Source: JABHIE01 sp964584805 (GTDB lineage Bacteria; Planctomycetota; UBA1135). Taken from it: DNA of 64,000 nucleotides. Of this stretch, positions 50,873-60,013 are shown piece after piece. The translations under genes were made by a program, and so were the position numbers. The stretch lies in NCBI GenBank assembly GCA_964584805.1, contig CAZPAY010000005.1:78721-142720 (forward strand), read 5' to 3'. How positions within the stretch are numbered: the first letter of the stretch is position 1; the number at the start of each line of letters is the position of its first letter. The notes beneath the pieces were generated by a model, which had not been told where the DNA came from, made no database searches, and saw only the letters and a program-made list of their open reading frames with translations.

Positions 50873-51484
50873 CTAGATTTCGATGCCAGAGAAAAGCATG
50901 AACCCCATTGCCATGAGGCCGGTGATCATGAAGGTAATGCCCAAGCCACGCATCGGCGCAGGCACATTGGAGTAACGCATTTTTTCGCGGATGGCAGCCA
51001 AAGCCACAATCGCGAGCAGCCAGCCAATGCCGGAACCGATGCCGTAAACCGTGCTTTCCACAAGGTTGTAGTTGCGCTCAACCATGAAGAGTGAGCCACC
51101 CAAAATCGCGCAGTTCACAGCAATCAAAGGCAAGAACACACCCAAAGCCGCGTAGAGCTTAGGCGCATACTTGTCGACGGTCATCTCAACGATTTGAACC
51201 ATCGCAGCAATCGTTGCAATGTAAGCAATGAAGCCGAGGAAGCTCAGGTCGAGAGTTGCGAAATCGGCACTCAGCCACACCAAGGCACCCTTTTTCAGAA
51301 GGTAGGTGTAGATGAGATTGTTGAGCGGAGTCGTCACGGCCATCACAAAGATGACGGCAGCACCAAGGCCAACTGCGGTATCGACTTTCTTGGAGACGGC
51401 CAAGAAAGAGCACATCCCGAGGAAGAAAGCCAGCGCCATGTTCTCGATGAATATGGAGCGAATGAAGAGGCTAAAGAGTTCCAT
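50873..51484 (-). CDS. nqrE: Na+-NQR subunit E
   Basis: 203 residues with six helices. 'FFLGMCSFLAVSKKV' and 'VNCAILGGSLF' carry the Cys that, with NqrD, hold the intramembrane iron centre. It overlaps nqrD by 1 bp. Confidence 0.95.
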   Translation of the reverse strand: MELFSLFIRSIFIENMALAFFLGMCSFLAVSKKVDTAVGLGAAVIFVMAVTTPLNNLIYTYLLKKGALVWLSADFATLDLSFLGFIAYIATIAAMVQIVEMTVDKYAPKLYAALGVFLPLIAVNCAILGGSLFMVERNYNLVESTVYGIGSGIGWLLAIVALAAIREKMRYSNVPAPMRGLGITFMITGLMAMGFMLFSGIEI

Positions 51485-52107
51485 TAGTTCTCCTCCTGAA
51501 GGTCAGGGGCAATGGCTCGTTGAATCCAAATCAGGAAGCCAATAAGGAAGAATGCGCCCGGAGCGAGCACCAATAAGCCGTTGGTTTGATACCAACCGCC
51601 ATCTTGTGTAAGAGGCAGAATCTCGAAGCCGAGCAGTTTTCCCGAGCCGAAGAGCTCTCGGAATGCGCCAACGATAATCAGCACAATCGAGTAGCCCAAA
51701 CTGTTGCCGAGGCCGTCCCACATGCTTGCGAGAGGTGGATTCGCCATGGCAAAAGCCTCGGCGCGCCCCATCACAATACAGTTGGTGATGATCAAACCCA
51801 CAAACACCGAAAGTTGTTTGGAAGTCTGGAACAAGTAGGCCTTGAGAATCTGGTCGGCCACAATCACCAAGGATGCGATGATGGCAAGTTGCACAATAAT
51901 GCGGACGGCGCCCGGTATTTTATTACGCAGAAGTGAAATCACGACATTGGAGCCTATCAGCACAAAAGTCAGTGCTGCAGACATCACGAGTGCTGTTTCC
52001 ACTTTAGTCGTAACTGCCAACGCCGAGCAGATGCCGAGCACCTGAAGCGTAATGGGGTTATTGACATGAAGTGGGTCAAGCAGGGTTGCTCTAGTTTTGC
52101 GATCCAT
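51484..52107 (-). CDS. nqrD: Na+-NQR subunit D
   Basis: 207 residues with six helices. 'LGICSALAVTTKVETALVM' and 'ITNCIVMGRAEAFAM' are the inverted-repeat partners of NqrE, with conserved Cys. It starts 3 nt after the nqrC stop. Confidence 0.95.
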   Translation of the reverse strand: MDRKTRATLLDPLHVNNPITLQVLGICSALAVTTKVETALVMSAALTFVLIGSNVVISLLRNKIPGAVRIIVQLAIIASLVIVADQILKAYLFQTSKQLSVFVGLIITNCIVMGRAEAFAMANPPLASMWDGLGNSLGYSIVLIIVGAFRELFGSGKLLGFEILPLTQDGGWYQTNGLLVLAPGAFFLIGFLIWIQRAIAPDLQEEN

Positions 52108-52109
52108 GA

Positions 52110-52862
52110 CTAGTTCCCTCCGTTGGTTTGAGCTTTCAAGAAGGGCCCGTAACCGAGGTCACCGAACCAAAGTTGCATAACGCCTGTGACGCCGTTGCAG
52201 GTGAGTGTCGCGCCCGACAGGCCGTCGACTTGGTGCTCAGGAGCTGAGCGTGGTGCGCCGGCCTTGACGACTTGTAGGCGAGAGTTGCCGTCAGCGTCGT
52301 AGGCTTTCATGCCTGGCCAGAGTGCTTTCCATTTAGGGTTGTCAATCTCGCCACCGAGACCCGGAGTCTCTGCGTGGGCGTAGAAAGTTAAACCTTTGAT
52401 GGTGTTATTGTCTTGCTCAAGAGAGATGTAGCCCTGAAGCGTCGACCAGAGAGCCTTACCCCAAACAGGAAGAATCCAGCACTCTTTGCCAGGAGTCGTG
52501 ACTTTATAAACCACAAGCTCATTGGGAAGGCTGGGCATCTTGCCTGGGTTGGCAATGGCCTCTTGGGTGGCATCTTCGTGAGGGTTGAAAGTGCCAAACT
52601 CAATTTGGCCCAGTACTTTGCCCGTTTTGCGATCAACCTTGTAAGTTTCGATGTCAGCTGTATCGCCCGCAAAGTGAGCGAGGACAGCCTTTTTCGTGTC
52701 TTCAACGATGCCGGCAACCACTAAGAGGTTTTGCTGCTTATCGAGTTTGATGTTTTCTTCTTGCAGAGGCTTGAGGCCAACCGCGAAGGCTGACACCACA
52801 AGTGCGCAGACCAAACAGACGGCGAGCGAGAAGGAAACGATGTACTTGTTACTGTAGTCCAA
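52110..52862 (-). CDS. nqrC: Na+-NQR subunit C
   Basis: 250 residues with one N-terminal membrane helix (~8-28) and a periplasmic FMN domain. The flavinylation motif is DGLSGATLT with FMN-accepting Thr219. It overlaps nqrB by 14 bp. Confidence 0.95.
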   Translation of the reverse strand: MDYSNKYIVSFSLAVCLVCALVVSAFAVGLKPLQEENIKLDKQQNLLVVAGIVEDTKKAVLAHFAGDTADIETYKVDRKTGKVLGQIEFGTFNPHEDATQEAIANPGKMPSLPNELVVYKVTTPGKECWILPVWGKALWSTLQGYISLEQDNNTIKGLTFYAHAETPGLGGEIDNPKWKALWPGMKAYDADGNSRLQVVKAGAPRSAPEHQVDGLSGATLTCNGVTGVMQLWFGDLGYGPFLKAQTNGGN

Positions 52863-53991
52863 GGCGCTGCTCCCGTTTTTTGATGTTTGACTTGACCACG
52901 TAGTAGTCGATGACCGGCGCGAACAAGTTCATGAAGATGATCGCCATCATCATGCCCTCGGGATAAGCCGGATTAAGAACGCGCACTAACACAGTGAGTA
53001 CGCCGATCAGGATGCCGTAAATCCAACGGCCTTTGTCGGTTTGTGCAGCGGAGACAGGGTCGGTTGCCATGAAGACGGTACCGAATGCAAAACCACCAAG
53101 AACCAAATGCCAGTGCCAAGGCACAGCCATGTAATGCATCGTGTCAGGTGCGAAAGTGTTGAGCAAGTAGCTCATGCCAATCAAACCGAAAACTGAGCCG
53201 AGCATGATGCGCCAAGATGCGACTTTGGTGAAAATCAAAATCACAGCGCCAATCAAGCAGGCAAGTGTGGAAGTCTCGCCAAGTGAGCCAGGAAGGTGGC
53301 CGATGAAGGCGTCCATCCAATCGAGGCTGCTCACAGCACGGACACCTTCGGCTTGTAAGTCGCCGAGTGGTGTGGCCATGGTGAAGCCGTCAACAGAAGA
53401 GTCAACCCAAACTTTGTCGCCTGAAATTTGCCCTGGATAGGCAAAGAAGAGGAACAAGCGGCCCGTGAGCGCGGGGTTGAGGATGTTCATGCCCGTGCCG
53501 CCGAAAATCTCTTTCCCAATCACGGTGCCGAATGCGATGCCGATGGCGACTTGCCAGAGCGGAATCGTTGGAGGCACGATGAGCGGGAAGAGCATCGAGG
53601 TGACCAAGAAGCCCTCGTTGATTTCGTGCTTGCGTACAACCGCAAACACCGTTTCTAAAATGCCGCCCACCGCCAAAGTGACAATGTAGATCGGCAAGAA
53701 GACCATGGCGCCGCGCCCAAGCGCATTCATCATGGTGACTTCCAAACCTTCGGAAACCAAACCTTGCACGCCTGTGTTGTATAGCGACATGAAAATCGCA
53801 GGCAACAGAGCAATAATGACCGTCATCATTAAGCGCTTGAGGTCAATGCCGTCACGAACATGCGCGCCACCTTTGGAGCGCGTCGCTGGCGAATACATGA
53901 AGCTTTCACCCGCCTCGAAAAGCGGGTAGTACTTTTCAAACTTGCCACCCTTTTCAAAGAGAGGCGCCATCTTTTTAAACATAGCTTTCAT
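52849..53991 (-). CDS. nqrB: Na+-NQR subunit B
   Basis: 380 residues with about ten helices. It carries a covalent FMN and the ubiquinone and sodium sites. The expected flavin site reads DGFTMATPLG (Thr207), slightly different from the usual S-G-A-T motif seen in NqrC here. 'GGTGMNILNPALTGRLFLFFAYP' is conserved. Confidence 0.95.
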   Translation of the reverse strand: MKAMFKKMAPLFEKGGKFEKYYPLFEAGESFMYSPATRSKGGAHVRDGIDLKRLMMTVIIALLPAIFMSLYNTGVQGLVSEGLEVTMMNALGRGAMVFLPIYIVTLAVGGILETVFAVVRKHEINEGFLVTSMLFPLIVPPTIPLWQVAIGIAFGTVIGKEIFGGTGMNILNPALTGRLFLFFAYPGQISGDKVWVDSSVDGFTMATPLGDLQAEGVRAVSSLDWMDAFIGHLPGSLGETSTLACLIGAVILIFTKVASWRIMLGSVFGLIGMSYLLNTFAPDTMHYMAVPWHWHLVLGGFAFGTVFMATDPVSAAQTDKGRWIYGILIGVLTVLVRVLNPAYPEGMMMAIIFMNLFAPVIDYYVVKSNIKKREQRLGLQ

Positions 53992-53994
53992 CGG

Positions 53995-55344
53995 TTAACC
54001 CTCTTTTTCAATGATGGTGAGCATGTCGCGGAGTTTACCCGTGACATCGGTTTTGGATTGGCAGACATATTCCATGAGCGCGACATCTTCTTCGGCGAGC
54101 TCAAGCACACCGAGTTGCTCGGAATACTCAAGGTCTTGCGAAGCAAGTGCTTTGACCATTTGCGTGGCCATGATGCTCATGGGCATGACTTCCTCGTAGG
54201 TGCCGGTCGGCACGATGGCGCGGTGACCGCCATTGAGGTCGGTGTCCCACTTCATCTTGCCGAGGAATTTATTGAGGAGCGTGTTGGTCGTGGTGTGGCG
54301 CTTGCCGATTGGCATGACCCAGTTCACGAACTCAGACTCAGTGGCATCATTCAGCAAAGTAACTTGGTTGCAATAGCGACCAAGGTAACCCGTCTCTGTG
54401 TCAGGGTTGGTGGTGAGGCCGCCCAACACCGAACCAGAAATCACACGAGTTTGCGTACTCTCTTTCAAGTGAGAGCCCAGCAACTCTTTCATGCAAGCAC
54501 CACGATGTGTGCGCATGAGATGCGGGTTGTCACATTCAGGGCCAACCAAAGCCACGACGCGCGTGTTTTCAAATTTGCCCGTAGTGAGCAAAGCGCCGAT
54601 CGCAGCGACATCTTGATAACCGATGTGCCAAACAAAACGCTCCGGCCCAACCGGGTCGAGTGCGTTGATGTGCACACCCGCATTACCTGCAGGGTGAGGG
54701 CCGTAGAACTCAGTCGTCGTGACGCCTTCTGGAGTCATCGCCGAAAAGTCGACATCCATGTCGGTACAAAGATGGACGGCACCTTCAGTCAGCTTGGTGA
54801 GAGCTGAAAGACCAGCACGGAATGTATCTTGATGGCCGGCGAGTACATCAAGAGGCTTTGGAGCCAATGGATGCGTATCGGTCGCGGTCACGAAAATACT
54901 TCGCGGTGTTTCAGAGGTGTGAGCGACCGTGTTGTAGGGGCGGCGGCGCATGACCGGCCAGAGGCCAGATGCAATGAGCGCAGCCCGTATCGCGGAGCTA
55001 TCAGCTGTATTGAGGTCAAGCGGTGCCACATCGATTTGGTCGTTGAAATTGTCAACAGCAACCACCACAGACATCACTGCCCGACGGTAGCCGCGATTGA
55101 TCTCAACAACTTCGCCAGCGGCAGGCGAGCCGAACACAGCCGCTTCATCGCGGCGGTCACAGAAAAGTGGCGAACCGACCTTAACTTTGTCGCCTACGCG
55201 CACGAGCATCTTTACTTTGATGCCCGGGCACTCCTGCGGTAGCAGGGCGACTCGGCTTACGTCAGGAACGTCAGTGATATCTTGGGCAGTAAGACCGCCG
55301 GGAATTGGCAGGTCGAGCCCTTTTTTGATTTGGATCACAGGCAT
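53995..55344 (-). CDS. nqrA: Na+-NQR subunit A
   Basis: A soluble subunit that binds quinone. 'MPVIQIKKGLDLPIPGG' is the typical start, so ATG 55344 is used (449 residues). 'GRYCNQVTLLNDATESEFVNWVMPIGKRHTTTNTLLNKF' is a conserved C-terminal region. It is first gene of the operon; the upstream 160 bp hold the promoter and an inverted repeat TTGTC-N6-GACAA near 55354-55369. Confidence 0.95.
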   Translation of the reverse strand: MPVIQIKKGLDLPIPGGLTAQDITDVPDVSRVALLPQECPGIKVKMLVRVGDKVKVGSPLFCDRRDEAAVFGSPAAGEVVEINRGYRRAVMSVVVAVDNFNDQIDVAPLDLNTADSSAIRAALIASGLWPVMRRRPYNTVAHTSETPRSIFVTATDTHPLAPKPLDVLAGHQDTFRAGLSALTKLTEGAVHLCTDMDVDFSAMTPEGVTTTEFYGPHPAGNAGVHINALDPVGPERFVWHIGYQDVAAIGALLTTGKFENTRVVALVGPECDNPHLMRTHRGACMKELLGSHLKESTQTRVISGSVLGGLTTNPDTETGYLGRYCNQVTLLNDATESEFVNWVMPIGKRHTTTNTLLNKFLGKMKWDTDLNGGHRAIVPTGTYEEVMPMSIMATQMVKALASQDLEYSEQLGVLELAEEDVALMEYVCQSKTDVTGKLRDMLTIIEKEG

Positions 55345-55505
55345 GGGAGGAGTTGTCACTTGCGACAAATGTGAACTTGCCCTTGTGCCTATTCCGAAAG
55401 GGTTTCGGGATGGCAAAAGGAGCAAGATTTTACGCATTTTGGCGCCCTTATGGATAACCCTTTCCCTATCTATTCCTAGGGGTGTCCAAGGCGTAATAAT
55501 GGGGC

Positions 55506-56564
55506 ATGGTCAAGTTTCCATCCCGCTCTCTTGCCATCGCGGCTTTTTTCGCGATAGGGCTTGCTTTTTTTGCGCGTTTTACGCCATTCGCTCAAGGCGT
55601 TGCTGATTTGCGCGCCGTTGATTTGCCAGAATTGTCGTCAGCGATGGCCGATTTGGCCGAGCCTGTGCTCGCGGCAACCGTGTATTTGCGGGTGGATCAA
55701 TTCGATGACGAAGCCGCTCACGCAGATGGCCAAAGTGGTCAGGGCAGTGGTTTCGTGCTGGATGCGGCCAAAGGAATCATCGGCACCAATGCACATGTGG
55801 CGGGGTCGACCAGCTCTATGGTGCGCGTAACATTCAATGATGGAAGGGTTTGCGACGGAATCGTCGTTGGCTCAGACCCGCAGTTTGACCTCGCCATCGT
55901 GAAGGTTGAGCCAGGTTTTGCCAAGGCTCAGTTGAAATGGGGAAATAGTGACGCGTTGCGGCCCGGTGACTTCGTCCTTGCGGTTGGGAACCCCTTTGGG
56001 CTGAAAGGTACGGTGAGTTTCGGCATGGTGAGTGCTTTGGGGCGTAGACTCGATATGCGGGAAGACAGTTATGAAAGTTATGTCCAGTTTGATGCTTTTA
56101 TCGCGCCAGGGTCTTCGGGTGGGCCGCTCGTCAATATGCACGGCGAGTTGATTGGCGTGAATACGGCAATCGGGGGGCAAACAGGCTCCTGGGAGGGCAT
56201 CTCTTATGCGGTGCCTGCTGCGATGGCGCGCGGCGTGATGAGCGCGCTGACAAGTGGTAAACCCATGCAGAGAGCGAAGTTAGGTGTTGCCGTGCGGGAT
56301 GTTGACGCCAAGTTTGCTCGCTTGGTCGACCTTGACCCACCGCGCGGCGCCCGTGTGTCGAAACTCAATGTCGATTCGCCTGCCGAGAAAGCTGGGATTG
56401 AGGTGGGCGATATCATCCTGAGCCTCGATGGGGTGGCGATTACAGATTCGGCGCATTTGCGAGCGCGAATCGGCGCGTTGCGTCCTGAGACGACGATTGA
56501 GCTTGAAATCTGGCGCGACGAAGAGATTCGCGTCTTGCGTGTGGACTTAAGCGTCTCAGAATAG
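55506..56564 (+). CDS. HtrA/Deg-type serine protease with PDZ domain
   Basis: Signal anchor (~8-30), trypsin-like domain with catalytic H97, D128 and S204 ('APGSSGGPLVN'), and a PDZ domain (~255-345, 'KAGIEVGDIILSLDGVAI'). It degrades or refolds damaged envelope proteins. AATAAT lies 5 nt before the ATG. Confidence 0.93.
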   Translation: MVKFPSRSLAIAAFFAIGLAFFARFTPFAQGVADLRAVDLPELSSAMADLAEPVLAATVYLRVDQFDDEAAHADGQSGQGSGFVLDAAKGIIGTNAHVAGSTSSMVRVTFNDGRVCDGIVVGSDPQFDLAIVKVEPGFAKAQLKWGNSDALRPGDFVLAVGNPFGLKGTVSFGMVSALGRRLDMREDSYESYVQFDAFIAPGSSGGPLVNMHGELIGVNTAIGGQTGSWEGISYAVPAAMARGVMSALTSGKPMQRAKLGVAVRDVDAKFARLVDLDPPRGARVSKLNVDSPAEKAGIEVGDIILSLDGVAITDSAHLRARIGALRPETTIELEIWRDEEIRVLRVDLSVSE

Positions 56565-56572
56565 TGCGCTGC

Positions 56573-56733
56573 TGAGCCACTCAAAAAAATGAGCCGCAAT
56601 GCCCCCCGGCAGTACGGCTCTCCATCCCCTCAGAGAAATGGTGCAGGAATAACCCCTGCATGTCTCTCTATACGACGAGATTGGCGCTGTGTTACTTCCT
56701 TTTTTTCAAAAAAGGAAAAAACTTGAGTGGGGC
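56573..56733. other. Structured intergenic region, possible small RNA
   Basis: Between two convergent genes, CCACTCAA (56575-56584 region) can pair with TTGAGTGG (56723-56730 region). Inside are the terminator stem, a second hairpin TGCAGG/CCTGCA (56642-56660) closed by AGAGA/TCTCT, and CCTTTTTT/AAAAAAGG (56698-56715). It may be a small RNA or just a long 3' untranslated region of the operon. I recognise no known RNA family. Confidence 0.35.
56583..56620 (-). terminator. Minus-strand intrinsic terminator
   Basis: On the minus strand GAGCCG/CGGCTC and TGCC/GGCA form a two-tier stem with a GGGG loop, followed by ATTTTTTT (56583-56590 region). It stops transcripts coming from the TatD operon or from a small RNA in between. 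Confidence 0.8.
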
Positions 56734-56759
56734 GGCCATGCCGCAACAGGCAGTCTCAA

Positions 56760-57557
56760 TTAGTTCGGCAATTTGAGACGGTCAGCCCCGTAAAACTCGA
56801 CCGGATTGTCCCAGACAAGTTTTTGGATGTCTTCCCGAGAAGCGCCGCGTTGCTCAAGCAGAGCCGCGGCTTTGACCACTAGCATGGGGTCAGATTTGCC
56901 CCAGTCGCCGCTGGTATTGACCGTGATGTGCTCTTTGCCAAACTCAAAAAAGATATTGGCGAAACGGTCTTTGGTCAATTTGGTCGCGGGGTAAATCGTG
57001 TGACCGGCCCAGAAACCGTTGTCGAGAATCAATTTGGTGGTTTCTTCCGTTGAGTGGTCAATGATGACCGACAGCGGATCGAAGTCATATTCTTTGACGA
57101 CATTGATAGTGAGCTGCGTGCCGCGAGCTTTGTCACGGTGGGGCGTATGCACCATGACGGGTAAATCAAACTCTTTGGCCATCTCAAGTTGTTTGCGGAA
57201 GGCACGGTCTTCGGCATCGGTGATTGAGTCGTAACCCAACTCACCAATCGCAACGCAGCCCTCGTGCTTCAGGAACTCAGGCAAAACTTCGAGCACCTCA
57301 TCGGCGAGCTTTTCGTTATTGGCCTCTTTAGGATTGAGCCCAATCGTGCAGCGATGCTCGATACCAAACATGGCGGCACGCTCACGCTCCCATTCGAGAA
57401 TCATCGAGAAGTAATCGATGAAAGTACCGACGCTTGTGCGTGGTTGCCCTAACCAAAAGGATGGCTCGACCACGGCTCGCACACCCGCGAGGTACATGTT
57501 TTCGTAATCGTCGGTCGTCCGTGAGATGCAGTGGATGTGTGGGTCGAAGAATTTCAT
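56760..57557 (-). CDS. TatD-family metal-dependent hydrolase
   Basis: 265-residue TIM barrel. 'MKFFDPHIHC' (His7, His9), 'AIGELGYDS' (Glu), 'PVMVHTPHRD' (His), 'IIDHSTEE' (His) and 'NTSGDWGKSD' (Asp) are the metal ligands in the expected order. TatD proteins are DNases or act on small substrates; the specific role is open. It starts on the Lon-like stop (ATGA). Confidence 0.86.
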   Translation of the reverse strand: MKFFDPHIHCISRTTDDYENMYLAGVRAVVEPSFWLGQPRTSVGTFIDYFSMILEWERERAAMFGIEHRCTIGLNPKEANNEKLADEVLEVLPEFLKHEGCVAIGELGYDSITDAEDRAFRKQLEMAKEFDLPVMVHTPHRDKARGTQLTINVVKEYDFDPLSVIIDHSTEETTKLILDNGFWAGHTIYPATKLTKDRFANIFFEFGKEHITVNTSGDWGKSDPMLVVKAAALLEQRGASREDIQKLVWDNPVEFYGADRLKLPN

Positions 57558-60013
57558 GATTCGGTTTTGGCAGATTTTTTATCGTCGCTTTTCTTGGCGG
57601 CTTCGTCACTTGAGTCGTCTTTCGATTCGTCATCACCGGCCAGTAGCTCAAGGCGAGCCCGCACTGCTTTTGAGACAGCATCAATCGACTTTCCAGTCAA
57701 AAGTGCAATGCCTTGGTCGACATGCTCGACTTCATAAAGATGGAATTTGCGCGCGCGAACGGCGGCAACAATTTCTGGCGGCAACATCAAATCTTCGACA
57801 TTGGCTTTTGGCAGCAAAATGCCTTGCTTGCCGGTCAGTCCGCGAGCCGCGCACAAATTGAAGAAACCCTCGACCTTTTCGTTGATGCCACCAATAGCAA
57901 GGACATCACCCTTCATGTTGATGGCGCCCGTCACCGCCAAATCTTGGCGAATGGGCAGGCCCGTCAATTCACTCAATACAGCGTAAACCTCTGTGGAACT
58001 CGCGGAGTCGCCATCAATGGGGCCATAACTTTGATCGAAAGCCAGGGACATCCGTGCGGGGATGGTTTTTTCCTGCCCGTAACGCCAGCGCAAAAAGTTG
58101 ACAACCATGTGCATGCCCTTGTTGTAAATGGAACCAGCGAGGTCGACATCTCGCTCGATGTTGCTCATGCTTTCATCGCCAGCGCTGACCATCGCCGAAA
58201 CACGGCAGGGGCGACCAAAGCCGAGTGGGCCGATTTGCACCACGGTGAGTGCGTTAACCGTGCCCACTTTTTCGCCGTCGGTGCTGATGTCGTAGATGCC
58301 TTCTTCGAGCATGCGTTGATGCCACTCGGCATCGGCCGAGTGCTGGCGCATGTATTGATTGCGCGCGTCATTGACGATTTGGCGGTCAATCGATTTCTTG
58401 CCGTTGATTCGCGCCAAGTATGCGGCCTCTCGTGCAAAATCCATGATGCGAGGCAAACGCGTGCTGACACGATTACGCCGGCCAGTTGTACGCACGCCCA
58501 ACTCAACCACGGCGCGCATGCCGGAGTTTGTGAATTTAGGCAGGCCTTCCTTGGCGGCCGTTTCGCGCAAACTTGAAACGAGCGAGCCCACATTTTTAGC
58601 ATTCAGTTCAAGCGTGTTTTGAAACTCAGCTTTCACTTTGAAAATGTGTCGGAATTCATAATCATCGTCATGCAAGAAATCCCACATGTTGCCAGAGCCA
58701 ACCAGAATCAACTTTAAGTCAGGGCGTAAAGCTTCGGGGCGAATACCCGTCGAGCCAAGCGGTGACATCGTTTCGAGCGCGTGAATTTCAAGCTGACCCG
58801 TTTGCATGGTGCGTTTAAGCGCGCGCCAGACTTCCGCCTCCTGGAAAATATCGCGGGCGTTGAGTACGAGATAACCACCGTCGGCTTGCAAAATCGAACC
58901 CGGGCGCACCGCCATATGGATGCGACCTAAACCACCCGCTGCAATGCGACGCTCAACCGCACCAAAAAGGTTTGCGTAATTGGGGTGCTGCTCAAAAACA
59001 ATCGGGCAACCTTCCTTTGCCTGACGCACGACATTGACCTGAAAACACTCAAGGCCGACTGCGTCTTCGAGCTCTTCGCCCATGACCTCGCCCGTTTCTT
59101 GTTGGATGTGCTGACGCAAGAAAAGTTGCGGGCTCTGTAAAGCGAATTGCGCACAATCACCGAGCCAAGATGCCAGCTCAATGTCGGCGTCTAATTCTTC
59201 GGCAAGGGCGAGCGTGACATCTTCGACAACTTCTTGGATGACTTCCTCGTCGATGCTGCCGACCTCGCGGATGAGGCGCAAACCAAGTTGGCGCGCTTTG
59301 CGGTGGGCTTGGCTCAATTCGGTAAGGAAGGTCTCGCGAAGGGTCATTAACTCTTGCAGCTCTTCGGCTTTGGGGCGTGCCTCAGGCGGCAATTGCAGAG
59401 CATCATCGGGCGCAAAAACTTTACCGCCAATCAAAAAGTAAATGTCATTGCGCGTGCCACTTTCCGTTTCGACTTGGACGAGTGCAAGGCCTTTACTTTT
59501 GGCGCGACGACCCAGGCGCTGAAAGAGCTGCGACTCACGCTTTTCGTAGCGCTTCGACATCTCATTGCGCCGCGCTTGGTGCTCGTCGCTGGACAAAAAT
59601 TTCGGAATCTCGCGAGCCAACACATGCACCCAACCTTCCATCCCTTGACGCATCAGCGTGCCTTTGCCGGCTGCTAGTGCAAGGTGAGTCGGCCTAAAAG
59701 GGTCGGCAAAGTTGTGCACATAAACATGATCTTTCGGCAAATCACATTTGAGCGCCATGTGCTCAATGAGTTTGGCGACGACTTCCGCCTGGCCAATGCC
59801 GCCTAAGCCGCAAACAAAAACATTGTAGCCAGGGGCGTCGACAGCAAGAGCCATGCGAATGGCATCTAAAGCACGCGATTGACCATGCAGGCCAGGAATG
59901 GGCGCGGCGGGCTCAGTTGATTTTGTCGCCTTTGGAATCCAGGAGGCGGGGCAAACCCAGGTCGATTCTGCCGACTTGAGCTTGCGGGGAAGTTTGGGAT
60001 AAGTTGAGGTCAT
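57554..60013 (-). CDS. Lon-like protease with altered Walker A (LonB/AAA_32 type)
   Basis: 819 residues. The N-terminal ATPase-like domain begins 'GLHGQSRALDAIRMALA'. Its P-loop reads G69-L-G-G-I-G-Q-A, lacking the Lys-Thr/Ser of an active Walker A. The C-terminal (~580-790) Lon protease domain has Ser in 'DGDSASSTE' and Lys in 'GGINEKVEGF', so the catalytic dyad is intact. A ~40-residue acidic, Lys-rich tail follows. The ATG 60013 overlaps the upstream stop (ATGA). Confidence 0.88.
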   Translation of the reverse strand: MTSTYPKLPRKLKSAESTWVCPASWIPKATKSTEPAAPIPGLHGQSRALDAIRMALAVDAPGYNVFVCGLGGIGQAEVVAKLIEHMALKCDLPKDHVYVHNFADPFRPTHLALAAGKGTLMRQGMEGWVHVLAREIPKFLSSDEHQARRNEMSKRYEKRESQLFQRLGRRAKSKGLALVQVETESGTRNDIYFLIGGKVFAPDDALQLPPEARPKAEELQELMTLRETFLTELSQAHRKARQLGLRLIREVGSIDEEVIQEVVEDVTLALAEELDADIELASWLGDCAQFALQSPQLFLRQHIQQETGEVMGEELEDAVGLECFQVNVVRQAKEGCPIVFEQHPNYANLFGAVERRIAAGGLGRIHMAVRPGSILQADGGYLVLNARDIFQEAEVWRALKRTMQTGQLEIHALETMSPLGSTGIRPEALRPDLKLILVGSGNMWDFLHDDDYEFRHIFKVKAEFQNTLELNAKNVGSLVSSLRETAAKEGLPKFTNSGMRAVVELGVRTTGRRNRVSTRLPRIMDFAREAAYLARINGKKSIDRQIVNDARNQYMRQHSADAEWHQRMLEEGIYDISTDGEKVGTVNALTVVQIGPLGFGRPCRVSAMVSAGDESMSNIERDVDLAGSIYNKGMHMVVNFLRWRYGQEKTIPARMSLAFDQSYGPIDGDSASSTEVYAVLSELTGLPIRQDLAVTGAINMKGDVLAIGGINEKVEGFFNLCAARGLTGKQGILLPKANVEDLMLPPEIVAAVRARKFHLYEVEHVDQGIALLTGKSIDAVSKAVRARLELLAGDDESKDDSSDEAAKKSDDKKSAKTES

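Noticed and set aside
56591..56620. 6C RNA motif (six-C loop)
   Set aside because: Only one C-rich loop and no second matching hairpin; the minus-strand terminator explains the structure better.
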